Source: Spirochaetota bacterium
GTDB taxonomy: Bacteria; Spirochaetota; UBA12135; COTS27; JAFLEE01
Assembly (NCBI GenBank): GCA_017302015.1
Contig: JAFLEE010000054.1
Span: forward strand, 1 to 37,053
Direction of reading: 5' to 3'
Length of the DNA: 37,053 nt
Shown here: positions 15,809 through 25,332 of the stretch, piece after piece
Layout of the letters: each line of letters starts with the position of its first letter
Numbering within the stretch: position 1 is the first letter of the stretch
The notes under the pieces: generated by a model
Databases searched by the model: none
Told to the model about the DNA's origin: nothing
The model's input: the letters and a program-made list of their open reading frames with translations, nothing else
Program-made: the position numbers and the translations under genes

Positions 15809-16434
15809 TAAAGCGGAACGGTCCCCCAGTGTGAGCGAACAAGCGTAAGGGATCTATTTATATGAGAATCATGACATTATATATCCTATTTATTTTGTTA
15901 TGTATCCTGTTTCCGTCGTTTTCGTGAGTATTTTGGAAGATGAAAGGTACCTCGGATGGATCAATTTTCAGAGAATGTGCTTGAAAAACTCTGATTTTTG
16001 ATTTTTGTCTTTCGCTCAACCTGAAAACACGCGCTCAGGCGGGAAAACCTATGATTTTCGACCGAACAAGTGTCCTCCAATCCCGGTGGGTCCTTGAAAT
16101 CCCCCCATGGTTTTATTGGCGAAAAAACGAGCGAAAAGTGGAAATGCTTCGTTTTTCACCAAAAACTTCCTTCGGAAGATTATAATTCAGCAGAAATCGA
16201 AGAGCCGTCGATTTCCAACGATTCGTCAACCTGCCGATCCAAATGTTCTCAAACCTTTCAAGTCCAAAGACGATTGGCCCCGATCCACTGGATCGGTCTC
16301 GTGCATCGGCCCGCGACACCAACTTTCGAATTTCGACCGGCTTCAAGTTTTTTCGAGTCCGAACCCTCTTATTTGTATCTTCTTTATCCCTGATCACTTG
16401 GCCGAACAGCCCGGTGCCGGATGCGTTGGCGCCC
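15809..16434. other. Low-GC gap without convincing gene
   Basis: 626 bases of strikingly A/T-rich sequence between two GC-rich genes; lines counted by eye gave 25% GC (15841-15900) and 35% (16141-16200). I found no RNA gene. Structures seen: imperfect hairpin 16121-16157 (GAAAAAACGAGC with GCTTCGTTTTTC), AAATCGA/TCGATTT flanking about 16196-16216, and a perfect CCGATCC-ACT-GGATCGG (16280-16296). Frames on both strands here are short, without ribosome sites or recognisable domains. The 3' part, in frame with the carbonic anhydrase, encodes a hydrophobic stretch (about 16365-16410) that might be a hidden signal peptide. Confidence 0.6.
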
Positions 16435-17094
16435 ATGCGCCTGTCCAAGATGAAGGCGGCGGTCGCGCCAGCGTCCTCCCATGGCGGCGCGCACCACGCG
16501 AGCGCCATCGCCCCCGAAGAAGCCCTCGCCCGCTTGCTCGCGGGCAACGCGCGCTTCTGTGCGGGAAAGACGATCCATCCGCACCAGACACTCGCGCGGC
16601 GAAAATCCCTCAGCAGGGCGCAGGCCCCCCACACGATCGTGGTCTGCTGCAGCGACTCCCGGGTCCCCCCGGAACTCCTCTTCGATCAAGGCCTGGGCGA
16701 TCTCTTTGTCGTGCGGGTGGCGGGGAACGTGGTGGATGAGGCGGCGCTGGGATCCATCGAGTACGCCGCCGAGCACCTCGGCACCCGCGCCCTCCTGGTC
16801 CTCGGCCATTCGAAATGCGGCGCGGTGAAGGCCACCGTCGACGCGTGGAAGAAGGGCGCCTTCCCCGAGGGCCACGTCTACCGGGTGGCCTCGCTCATCC
16901 TGCCCGCCGTCAGCGACGCGCGCCGCCTGAAGGGCGACCTCGTCGCGAACGCCGTGACCGCCAATGTCCGCCGCGTCGCGTCGGGGCTGCGGGCCAGCCG
17001 GCCCGTGCTAGCTCCCCGCCTCTCCCGCGGAATCCTGAAGATTTACGGGGCCGTCTACGACCTCGATACGGGCCGCGTTTCGCGGCTTTTTTAA
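16435..17094 (+). CDS. Beta-class carbonic anhydrase
   Basis: 219 residues from the ATG at 16435. Interconverts CO2 and bicarbonate. Zinc ligands of the beta class are Cys72, His125 and Cys128 (CCSDSR and GHSKCG), with the Asp74/Arg76 dyad. The leader GGAHHASAIAPEEALARLLAGN is like the start of exported homologues, which carry signal peptides. Translating the low-GC sequence in frame upstream gives a hydrophobic VRTLLFVSSLSLITW before this ATG, but the only upstream ATG (16243) would add 64 residues and no ribosome site is present at either, so location (cytosol or periplasm) is open. The last seven codons contain the terminator. Lies before ackA; it could supply bicarbonate to carboxylases. 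Confidence 0.88.
   Translation: MRLSKMKAAVAPASSHGGAHHASAIAPEEALARLLAGNARFCAGKTIHPHQTLARRKSLSRAQAPHTIVVCCSDSRVPPELLFDQGLGDLFVVRVAGNVVDEAALGSIEYAAEHLGTRALLVLGHSKCGAVKATVDAWKKGAFPEGHVYRVASLILPAVSDARRLKGDLVANAVTANVRRVASGLRASRPVLAPRLSRGILKIYGAVYDLDTGRVSRLF
17072..17092 (+). terminator. Terminator embedded in the carbonic anhydrase 3' end
   Basis: GCCGCG-TTT-CGCGGC (17072-17086), a perfect 6-bp stem, followed by six T (17087-17092), of which the last belongs to the TAA stop (17092-17094). The hairpin is coding (G-R-V-S-R-L-F) and isolates the gene from ackA. Confidence 0.75.
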
Positions 17095-17124
17095 TTTCAT
17101 CCACACTTTCCAGAAGGATAGGCC

Positions 17125-18309
17125 ATGAAGATTCTCGTCCTCAATTGCGGTTCCTCCTCCGCCAAGTTCGCGGTCATCGACCCGGAGAGCGGCGAGGAGT
17201 TCATCTCCGGCATCGCCCAGCGCCTCGGTTCGCCCCAGGCCTCCCTCGATTGGAAATTCGGGGGCAAGAAGGAAACCAAGGAACTTCCCGGCGCCGACCA
17301 TGACCAGGCGCTTCGCGAGGTGGTGGCGCTCCTCCACGAAACGAAACTCGCCGACGGCCTGCGCGGTGTCGGCCACCGGGTGCTGCATGCCGGCACGAAG
17401 TTCTCGGGCTCCCGGCTCGCCACGCCCGATGTGATCGCCAAAACCGAGGAGTGCATCCCCCTCGGGCCGCTCCACAATCCCCCCAACCTCCTGGGCATCA
17501 AGATCGCCGAACAGCTCTTCCCGGGCCTCAAGAACGTCGCCGTCTTCGACACGGCGTTCCACCAGACCATGCCGCCCCGCGCCTACCGCTACGCGGTGCC
17601 CGCCGAATGGCACGACAAGTTCATGGTGCGCCGCTACGGCTTCCACGGCACTTCCCACCGCTTCGTCGCGGGGCAGACGATCAAGCAGTTCGGCCTCGAC
17701 CCGAACAACAGCGCCGTCATCACCGTGCACCTCGGCAACGGCTGCTCCTGCGCCGCGGTCCAGAACGGGAAATGCGTCGACACCACCATGGGGCTGACCC
17801 CCCTGGAGGGGGTGGTCATGGGCACCCGCTGCGGATCGGTCGACCCGGCCCTTGTCGGCTACATGTCCAAGAACCTCGGCAAGAGCGCCGAGGAGATCGT
17901 GGATTTCATGAACAAGAAGTGCGGCCTCCTCGGCCTCTCCGGCCTCTCCAACGACATGCGCACCCTGGTGGAGGCCAAGGATAAGGGCCACGAGGGCGCC
18001 CGCCTTGCCATCGAGGTCTTCTGCTACGTCCTCGCCAAGCACATCGCCGGGCTCGCCGTGCCCCTCGGGCGCGTCGATGTCATGGCCTTCACCGGCGGCA
18101 TCGGCGAGAACTCCTGGCCCATCCGGGCCCAACTCATGGGCCACCTCGCTTTCCTGGGCCTCAGCCTCGACGAGGCCGCCAACCGCGCCAACGGCAAGGA
18201 CACCGGGGGCCGCATCTCCCGGGAGACCAAGCCCCAAGCCGTCATCGTCCCCACCAACGAAGAACTCATGATCGCCCGCGATACCGCCGAGATCGTCGGC
18301 GCATCCTGA
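17125..18309 (+). CDS. ackA: Acetate kinase
   Basis: 394 residues, ATP + acetate to acetyl phosphate and reverse, cytosolic. Family motifs: LNCGSSSAKF (about 6-15), GHRVLHAG (about 84-91), AVFDTAFHQTMP, FHGTSHRFV, and HLGNGCSCAAVQNGK ... TPLEGVVMGTRCGSVDP, then FTGGIGENS near the C-terminus. The GTRCGSVDP segment (TRSGDLDP in most) and NGCSC (NGSSI) carry extra cysteines. The start ATG has AAGGA nine bases upstream. It precedes pta by 20 bases in the same orientation, the usual acetate pathway order. With acetyl-CoA-forming or succinyl-CoA enzymes nearby it can yield ATP from acetyl-CoA or assimilate acetate. Confidence 0.96.
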   Translation: MKILVLNCGSSSAKFAVIDPESGEEFISGIAQRLGSPQASLDWKFGGKKETKELPGADHDQALREVVALLHETKLADGLRGVGHRVLHAGTKFSGSRLATPDVIAKTEECIPLGPLHNPPNLLGIKIAEQLFPGLKNVAVFDTAFHQTMPPRAYRYAVPAEWHDKFMVRRYGFHGTSHRFVAGQTIKQFGLDPNNSAVITVHLGNGCSCAAVQNGKCVDTTMGLTPLEGVVMGTRCGSVDPALVGYMSKNLGKSAEEIVDFMNKKCGLLGLSGLSNDMRTLVEAKDKGHEGARLAIEVFCYVLAKHIAGLAVPLGRVDVMAFTGGIGENSWPIRAQLMGHLAFLGLSLDEAANRANGKDTGGRISRETKPQAVIVPTNEELMIARDTAEIVGAS

Positions 18310-18329
18310 TCCCGCCAAGCGAGTAAGCC

Positions 18330-20549
18330 ATGCCGCGAACCATCCTCGTCGCCCCCGCCGGCCATCAGGTCGGCCTCACCACCATCTGCCTCGGGCTCGT
18401 GCGGGCCCTCGACCGCCAAGGCGTGCGCGTCGCCTTCCTCAAGCCCATCGCCGACCGCGGCGTGGAGCGCTCCATCACGATCCTGCGCGGCGCGGCGCAC
18501 CTGAACCCGCCCGAACCGATCCCCCGGATGCAGGTGGAGGAACTCCTCTCCCACGGCGACGACCAGACCCTCATGGAGAAGGTCGTAGCGGTCTTCGACA
18601 AGGCCGCCCAGGGTGCCGATGTCGTGGTGGTCGAGGGGATGGTGCCCGAGCCCGGCATCGTGTATTCCTCCCGCCTCAACGCCCTCATGCTCAAGGCCCT
18701 CGACGCCGAACTCGTCGTCGTGGCGAGCCCGCGGGGGCATTCGCCGGCCCAGGTCGCCGACTCCATCGCCATCGCCGCCCGGGGCCTCGGCGCCAATACC
18801 GAGGGGCAGAAGGTCGCCGCGGTGGTCAACCGCGTCGCCGCGAGCCCCGAGGAGATCACCGCCACCAAGGAAAAGCCCGCCTGCTACGGCGAGAACAAGG
18901 GCAGTTGCCGGCGCACCCTTTCCGCCGAACTCACCGAGCGCACCCTCGGCCTCACATGCGGCTTTTGCGTGGGGAATGCCGTGGATGAGGGGCGCGTCGC
19001 GAGCTTCGTGGAGGCCCTCGAGAAGGAGAACCTTTTCCCCCTCGGGATCGTCCCGTTCCGCAACGACATGTCCTCCCCCCGGGTGAAGGACCTCGCCCAA
19101 TCCATCCACGCCAAGGTCATCCGCCAAGGCGATTGGGAGAAGCGGCGCGTGACGAGCATCACGCTCTGCGCCATGACCGTCCCCAACGCCCTCAAATCGT
19201 TCAAGCCGGGGACCCTGCTGGTCACCCCCGGCGACCGCCACGACATCATCCTCGCCGCGGCCCTCGCCGTGCTCGGCGGCATGCCGATCGCCGGCCTCCT
19301 CCTCACCGGCGGCATCCCGGCGGAGGAGAACGTGCTCCATCTCTGCGACCAGGCGCTGTCCATGGGCCTGCCGGTCCTCAGCGTAGAGGACGGCAGTTTC
19401 GCCGCCGCCACCGAACTCGCCTCCCTCAACCTCGAGATCCCCGCCGACGATCTCGAGCGCGTCGAGGGCGTGATGAACGCCGTCGCCGACCGCATCGACA
19501 CCGCCTGGGTGAAGGCCGCCGGTTCCGCCGTGCGGGAGCCGCGCTTAAGCCCCCCCGCCTTCCGCCACCACCTCATCGAGCAGGCCCGCGCCGCCAACAA
19601 GCGCATCGTCCTCCCCGAGGGGGACGAGCCGCGCACCGTGCAGGCCGCCGCCATCGTCGCCGAACGGGGGATCGCCCGGCCCGTGCTCCTGGGGGATCCC
19701 AATAAGATCCAGGAGACCGCCAAGAAACTCGGGGTCACGCTCCCGGGGAGCGTGGAGATCATCGACTCATCCAAGGCCATGGACCGCTACGTCGCCTCCC
19801 TCGTGGAGCGCCGCAAGAACAAGGGGATGACCGAGGCCGTGGCCCGCAACGAACTGGGCGACCCCATCATGGTCGGCACGATGATGATGGCCTTAGACGA
19901 GGTGGACGGCCTCGTCAGCGGCGCCGTCCACACCACCGCCCATACCATCCGCCCCGCCCTCCAGATCATCAAAACCTCGCCGGGGTGCAACCTCGTCTCG
20001 AGCGTGTTCTTCATGTGCCTCCCCGACCAGGTCCTGGTCTTCGGCGATTGCGCCGTGAACCCGACCCCCACCGCCGAGCAATTGGCCGACATCGCCATCC
20101 AGAGCGCCGCCTCGGCCCTCGCCTTCGGCATCCCCGCGCGCGTTGCCATGCTCAGCTACTCCACGGGGATGAGCGGCGCCGGCGCCGACGTGGAGAAGGT
20201 GAAGATCGCGACCGAACTCGCCCAGAAACTCCGCCCCGACCTCCTCATCGACGGCCCCCTCCAGTACGACGCCGCCATCATGCCCGACGTGGCCCGCCAG
20301 AAGGCCCCCAAATCGCCGGTGGCCGGCAAGGCGACGGTCTTCATCTTCCCCGACCTCAACACGGGGAACGTGACCTATAAGGCCGTGCAGCGCGCCGCCA
20401 ACGTGGTGAGCATGGGGCCCATGCTCCAGGGCCTGGCGAAACCGGTCAACGACCTCTCCCGCGGCTGCCTCGTGGAGGACATCGTCTTCACCATCGCGCT
20501 CACGGCGATCCAGGCGCAGCAGGCGGGGGCTCGCGCCGGGGCGAAGTAG
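18330..20549 (+). CDS. pta: Phosphate acetyltransferase, long form with N-terminal P-loop-like and DRTGG domains
   Basis: 739 residues. Converts acetyl-CoA and phosphate to acetyl phosphate. Residues 1-265 form the BioD-like domain (APAGHQVGLTT, which lacks the Lys of a true P-loop), about 270-385 the DRTGG domain, and about 407-735 the PTA_PTB catalytic domain (IVLPEGDEPRTVQAA, LPDQVLVFGDCAVNP, SYSTGMSGAG). An insert near 180-215 has four cysteines (Cys185, Cys193, Cys210, Cys213; the last two as CGFC), not usual in the family. The start has a weak site. It ends one base before the first folded repeat. Regulatory N-terminal domains in long Ptas respond to NADH and pyruvate in E. coli; the cysteine insert might add redox or metal control. 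Confidence 0.94.
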   Translation: MPRTILVAPAGHQVGLTTICLGLVRALDRQGVRVAFLKPIADRGVERSITILRGAAHLNPPEPIPRMQVEELLSHGDDQTLMEKVVAVFDKAAQGADVVVVEGMVPEPGIVYSSRLNALMLKALDAELVVVASPRGHSPAQVADSIAIAARGLGANTEGQKVAAVVNRVAASPEEITATKEKPACYGENKGSCRRTLSAELTERTLGLTCGFCVGNAVDEGRVASFVEALEKENLFPLGIVPFRNDMSSPRVKDLAQSIHAKVIRQGDWEKRRVTSITLCAMTVPNALKSFKPGTLLVTPGDRHDIILAAALAVLGGMPIAGLLLTGGIPAEENVLHLCDQALSMGLPVLSVEDGSFAAATELASLNLEIPADDLERVEGVMNAVADRIDTAWVKAAGSAVREPRLSPPAFRHHLIEQARAANKRIVLPEGDEPRTVQAAAIVAERGIARPVLLGDPNKIQETAKKLGVTLPGSVEIIDSSKAMDRYVASLVERRKNKGMTEAVARNELGDPIMVGTMMMALDEVDGLVSGAVHTTAHTIRPALQIIKTSPGCNLVSSVFFMCLPDQVLVFGDCAVNPTPTAEQLADIAIQSAASALAFGIPARVAMLSYSTGMSGAGADVEKVKIATELAQKLRPDLLIDGPLQYDAAIMPDVARQKAPKSPVAGKATVFIFPDLNTGNVTYKAVQRAANVVSMGPMLQGLAKPVNDLSRGCLVEDIVFTIALTAIQAQQAGARAGAK

Positions 20550-20761
20550 GGGGTCTATCCCCGGTCTGGTTGCTTTGCGGACCGGTTTTGATCCCCTGAC
20601 TCTCCGCACCGCTTCGCTCGTCGGCCATCCTGGCCTCCTCGCCCGATTGGCGCAAGCGCGCCATCCGGGCGCGCGTGCGCCAATCGGGCGGCGCTCCGGT
20701 CAGGGGACCAAAACCTCCAAGCAAAATCACCCAGACCATCACCCTTTGTCAAAAGGGTGAT
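20550..20761. repeat. Folded repeat, copy A
   Basis: A 212-base imperfect palindrome beginning right after the pta stop. Nested arms: GGGG-TCTAT-CCCC (20550-20562); GGTCTGG (20563-20569) with CCAGACC (20731-20737); 20584-20600 with 20699-20715 (16 of 17 pairs); 20640-20654 with 20676-20690 (15 of 15); and a perfect outer hairpin ATCACCCTTT-GTCA-AAAGGGTGAT (20738-20761). A one-sided core at 20615-20641 matches copy B, on the opposite strand, at 26 of 27 positions. Confidence 0.8.
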
Positions 20762-20845
20762 GGGGGCGTGGAGAGATTTCCCTCTTCGCTTTTGTCTTTC
20801 TTTACGCCCGCCTGGTCGAATTCTCCGATCGAAAAATCGTTTACG

Positions 20846-21301
20846 TTAAGATTCATCAAATCTTTTGACGAAGGCTGTTTTTTCTTTGGCGGTGAAGCCG
20901 CAATTCTCGTAAAAACCATGAGTGCTTTCCTTCTTGGATCCCGTCATCAGCATGATCTTATACGCGCCCGCGCGGAAGGCGATCTGGCTTGCATGGGACA
21001 TCAACGCCGTGGCATAGCCACGCCCGCGATGGTCCGAGTGGGTCACGACGTTTTCGATCAGGGCATAGGGCTTCATCCCATGGGTGAGGTTCGGAATCAA
21101 AATTAAAGTGACCGAACTCCAGACGCTTCCATCGACTTCCAACACAAGCAGATGGTAATTTTCATTCTGCCGAACCGTTTCAAGGAAAGCCCGCCATAAC
21201 GTGATATCCGTATTCGTGGTCGGGGGCGTTTTCGCCAAGTGCCCGGCATACAATTCCTGAAGCGCTTCTACATCTTTCTCCTCCGCATCCCTAATCAGCA
21301 T
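20846..21301 (-). CDS. GNAT-family N-acetyltransferase
   Basis: 151 residues from the ATG at 21301. Acetyl-CoA binding motif A is VVTHSDHRGRGYATALM (about 79-95; R-G-R-G-Y-A), with motif B HGFYENCGFTAKEKTAF near 127-143. Substrate unknown; small cytosolic enzymes of this kind acetylate amines, antibiotics or proteins. The reading frame continues upstream to a TTG at 21343 but the ATG with GGAAGGTGGGAG directly before it fits the family length. GC is about 45% in the lines I counted, against 63-78% in adjacent genes, which suggests acquisition from elsewhere. It stands alone, flanked by the two inverted folded repeats. Confidence 0.88.
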   Translation of the reverse strand: MLIRDAEEKDVEALQELYAGHLAKTPPTTNTDITLWRAFLETVRQNENYHLLVLEVDGSVWSSVTLILIPNLTHGMKPYALIENVVTHSDHRGRGYATALMSHASQIAFRAGAYKIMLMTGSKKESTHGFYENCGFTAKEKTAFVKRFDES

Positions 21302-21385
21302 GCTCCCACCTTCCAAAACCTTTCCGCAAGTGGAATTATTCAATCTTCTTGAAATGATTGTTATGCCCAGATCCTAACACCCCTT

Positions 21386-21596
21386 TCACCCTTCAGATGA
21401 AGGGTGATGGTCCGGCCGGCTTTGCCTGGGCTTACCGGGTTGGTGACCGGAGCCCCACCCCTTGGTGGCACGCGCCCCAGGAGGGGGCGCTTGCCACCAA
21501 GGGAGCGAGGAGGCCAGGAAGGCCGACGAGCGGAGTGGGGCGGAGCGTTACCAACCCGGTAAGCCCCGCAAGCCGGCCGGACCGGGGTTTGACCCC
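21386..21596. repeat. Folded repeat, copy B (inverted relative to A)
   Basis: A 211-base palindromic element. Arms: hairpin TCACCCTTC-AGAT-GAAGGGTGA (21386-21407); 21409-21422 with 21570-21583 (14 of 14); 21428-21444 with 21550-21566 (17 of 17); 21459-21470 with 21492-21503 (12 of 12); GCGCCCC (21472-21478) with GGGGCGC (21484-21490); and GGGG-TTTGA-CCCC (21584-21596). The core at 21506-21532 is the complement of the copy A core. The arms differ in sequence from copy A but keep the same layout. Confidence 0.8.
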
Positions 21597-21597
21597 G

Positions 21598-21673
21598 CCT
21601 AGTGTCGCCAGGCGCACGCCGATCGCGGCATCCTGCCGCCGCGTGCTTGTCGGCGACCTAGTGTCGCCAGGCG
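21598..21673. repeat. 17-base direct repeat around a hairpin at the sucD end
   Basis: CCTAGTGTCGCCAGGCG occurs at 21598-21614 and again at 21657-21673; the second copy contains the sucD stop codon and its last codons. The 42 bases between fold imperfectly, with GCGGCA-TCC-TGCCGC at the tip and GTCGCC/GGCGAC outer arms. It may be the sucD terminator fold, or a duplication made when the neighbouring repeat element arrived. Confidence 0.55.
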
Positions 21674-22530
21674 GCCAGCAGCGTTTTGCCCATTTCGGCG
21701 GGGCTGCGGGCGACCTTGATGCCGGCGGCCTCGAGGCAGTCGATTTTTTCCTGGGCGGTGCCCTTGCCGCCGCTGATGATGGCGCCGGCATGGCCCATGC
21801 GTTTGCCCTTGGGGGCGGCCTGGCCGGCGATGAACGCGGCGACCGGCTTCTTCATTTCGCGCTTCACGAACGCGGCGGCTTCCTCTTCCGCCGAGCCGCC
21901 GATCTCGCCGATCATGATCACGGCTTCCGTCGCCGCATCCCGGTTGAAGGCGTCGAGGACGTCGATGAAATTGGTGCCGTTGATGGGGTCGCCGCCGATG
22001 CCGACGCAGGTCGTCTGCCCGACGCCTGCCTGGGTGAGTTGGAAGACAGCCTCGTAGGTGAGCGTGCCCGAACGGGAGATGACCCCGATGGGGCCCTTCT
22101 TATGGATGGGGCCGGGCATGATGCCGATCTTGCATTCGCCGGGGGTGATGATGCCGGGGCAATTGGGGCCGATGAGTCGCGTTTTCTTGCCCGCCAGCGC
22201 GGCCTTCACCCGGAGCATATCCAGCACGGGGATGCCCTCGGTGATGCAGGCGACGAGTTCGATGCCCGCCTCGACCGCCTCGAGGATGGCGTCGGCCGCG
22301 AAGGGCGGCGGCACGAAGATCATGGAGGCGTTGCAGCCGGTCTTCTCCCGCGCCTCGCGCACGCTGTCGAAGACGGGGAAGCCCTCGTGGACCAGGCCTC
22401 CGCGGCCGGGGGTGACCCCGCCGACGACTTGGGTTCCGTAGTCGCGGCAGCCCTTAGAGTGGAAGGTGCCCTGGCTCCCGGTGAGCCCCTGGCAGATGAG
22501 TTTGGTGCTTTTGTCGATCCAGATGGACAT
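21658..22530 (-). CDS. sucD: Succinyl-CoA synthetase alpha subunit
   Basis: 290 residues. Binds CoA and carries the phosphohistidine: His247 in [12 protein letters not shown] is the active-site residue; the N-terminal Rossmann part has [19 protein letters not shown] (about 15-33) and [17 protein letters not shown] (about 120-136). With SucC it makes succinate, CoA and NTP from succinyl-CoA, or the reverse. Length is as usual (about 290). It begins one base after the sucC stop codon, so translation is coupled. The last codons and stop are repeated 59 bases downstream. Confidence 0.96.
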   Translation of the reverse strand: MSIWIDKSTKLICQGLTGSQGTFHSKGCRDYGTQVVGGVTPGRGGLVHEGFPVFDSVREAREKTGCNASMIFVPPPFAADAILEAVEAGIELVACITEGIPVLDMLRVKAALAGKKTRLIGPNCPGIITPGECKIGIMPGPIHKKGPIGVISRSGTLTYEAVFQLTQAGVGQTTCVGIGGDPINGTNFIDVLDAFNRDAATEAVIMIGEIGGSAEEEAAAFVKREMKKPVAAFIAGQAAPKGKRMGHAGAIISGGKGTAQEKIDCLEAAGIKVARSPAEMGKTLLAAWRH

Positions 22531-22531
22531 G

Positions 22532-23698
22532 TCAGTTCCCCTTCGCCGCGGCGACGGCCTTCTTCGCGGCGTCGGCGAGATCGTCCGCGGCCGTGAGGGT
22601 CAGGCCGGATTCTCCGAGCATCTTCTTGCCCTGCTCCACGTTCGTCCCCTCCAGGCGCACGATGAGGGGCACCTTGAGGTCGACCTCCTTCGCGGCGGCG
22701 ATGACGCCCTCGGCGATGATGTCGCAGCGCATGATGCCGCCGAAGATGTTCACCAGGATGGCCTTCACCTTCGGGTCCTTGAGGATCAGCTTGAAGGCCG
22801 TGGCCACGCGCGCCTTGTCGGCCCCGCCCCCCACGTCGAGGAAATTGGCCGGGGACCCGCCGTGGAGTTTGATGATGTCGAGGGTCGCCATGGCGAGGCC
22901 GGCCCCGTTGACCATACAGCCGATATTGCCGTTGAGGCTGATGTAGGAGATCTCGTGCTTGGCCGCCTCGAGTTCCACCGGGTTCTCCTCGGCGGGGTCG
23001 CGCAGGGCAGCCACGTCGGGATGGCGGCCGAGGGCGTTATCGTCGAAATTGAGTTTGGCGTCGAGGGCCACGAGCTCGTCGCTCTGGGTGAGGACGAGGG
23101 GGTTGATCTCGCACAGGCTGCAATCGAGGGCCATGAAGGCCTTATAGAGGGCGCCGAAGAAGGCGGCGGATTTGGCCAACCCCTCTTTCGGGAGGCCGAG
23201 GGCGAGGGCGAGGCGGCGCCCGTGGTGGGGTTGGTAGCCGGACACCGGATCGATGGAGACCTGGACGATCTTCTCGGGCGTCTCGGCGGCGACCTTCTCG
23301 ATATCCATGCCGCCCTCGCTGGAGCCCATGAGCACGACGCGGCTGGTGGCCCGGTCGACCAGCAGCGCGCAATAGAACTCCTTCTTGATGGCGCAGCCCT
23401 GCTCCACGAAGATCCGGCGGACCCGCTTGCCCTCGGGGCCCGTCTGGGGCGTCACGAGGTCCATCCCCAGGATCTTCCCGGCGTGGGCGCGGACTTCCTC
23501 GAGGCTCTTGGCGACCTTCACGCCGCCGCCCTTGCCCCGCCCGCCCGCGTGGATCTGGGCCTTCACGACCCAAACGCCGCCGCCGAGTTCTCCCGCGGCC
23601 TTGACGGCGCCCTCGACCGAGTCGGCCATGGCGCCCTTGAGGAGCGAAACGCCGAAGGGCCTCAGGAGGTCCTTGGCCTGGTATTCATGTACGTTCAA
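22532..23698 (-). CDS. sucC: Succinyl-CoA synthetase beta subunit
   Basis: 388 residues. ATP-grasp subunit that binds nucleotide and succinate. The family start [12 protein letters not shown] fixes the initiation codon as TTG at 23698, nine bases after GAGG (CGAGGATCCCCCA-TTG). Other landmarks: [18 protein letters not shown] (about 45-62), [14 protein letters not shown] (about 317-330), and [14 protein letters not shown] near the C-terminus. The 16 bases that end in the first T of the start codon are identical to those upstream of korB (32567-32582). It follows icd by 55 bases and precedes sucD by one, forming an icd-sucC-sucD operon. Confidence 0.95.
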   Translation of the reverse strand: MNVHEYQAKDLLRPFGVSLLKGAMADSVEGAVKAAGELGGGVWVVKAQIHAGGRGKGGGVKVAKSLEEVRAHAGKILGMDLVTPQTGPEGKRVRRIFVEQGCAIKKEFYCALLVDRATSRVVLMGSSEGGMDIEKVAAETPEKIVQVSIDPVSGYQPHHGRRLALALGLPKEGLAKSAAFFGALYKAFMALDCSLCEINPLVLTQSDELVALDAKLNFDDNALGRHPDVAALRDPAEENPVELEAAKHEISYISLNGNIGCMVNGAGLAMATLDIIKLHGGSPANFLDVGGGADKARVATAFKLILKDPKVKAILVNIFGGIMRCDIIAEGVIAAAKEVDLKVPLIVRLEGTNVEQGKKMLGESGLTLTAADDLADAAKKAVAAAKGN

Positions 23699-23753
23699 TG
23701 GGGGATCCTCGGTGTTGGATTTGACGGATGGGAAAGGGGGCGCGCGGGGAGCC

Positions 23754-25022
<1,269 letters not shown>

Positions 25023-25332
25023 AGAGCACTACCTGAGGCTTGATTCCGGGTTTTGCATCCCGGTCGCGGTGGAGGATAACATTCTGCGGTGAATTATCTA
25101 CTGTCCCCGCCCCGCTTGTCTCCCCGCGGTCGAAAGCTTTGTTTTTCGGCCATCCCCCAAAAAACGCAATCATTCATTTTCCGCCCCCGTTCGTCCGAAA
25201 TCTCCGCGGCGGACAGGGGGGGGGTGCAAAATACGGATGCTATGATGGGCGAACCGGGCCTACTCGGGCTTTCCCGCCGTCGAAAACACGTCTCGATCTG
25301 ATGCCATCCGGCCATCCAGGGAGTCGCCAACC
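25023..25332. promoter_or_regulatory. Divergent regulatory region icd / sdh
   Basis: 310 bases with no credible gene. On the plus strand an extended -10 TGC-TATGAT (25238-25246) would start the sdhC transcript near 25253, with a leader of about 80 bases. A G9 run (25216-25224) covers the position of a -35 for this promoter, so no consensus -35 exists. A/T-rich stretches at about 25130-25175 may hold the icd promoter; I see no sharp consensus there. No clear terminator was found. Confidence 0.5.

Noticed and set aside
16070-16393. Small open frames in the low-GC gap
   Set aside because: No ribosome site, no domain, and overlap with one another in several frames; best seen as non-coding.
20550-21596. 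Integron attC sites flanking the GNAT gene
   Set aside because: The folded repeats recall attC sites and GNAT genes are common in cassettes, but I found no GTTRRRY and RYYYAAC core pair at the tips and no integrase in the window.
21358-22596. 412-residue plus-strand frame across repeat B and sucD
   Set aside because: Runs through the folded repeat and antisense to sucD; no motif.
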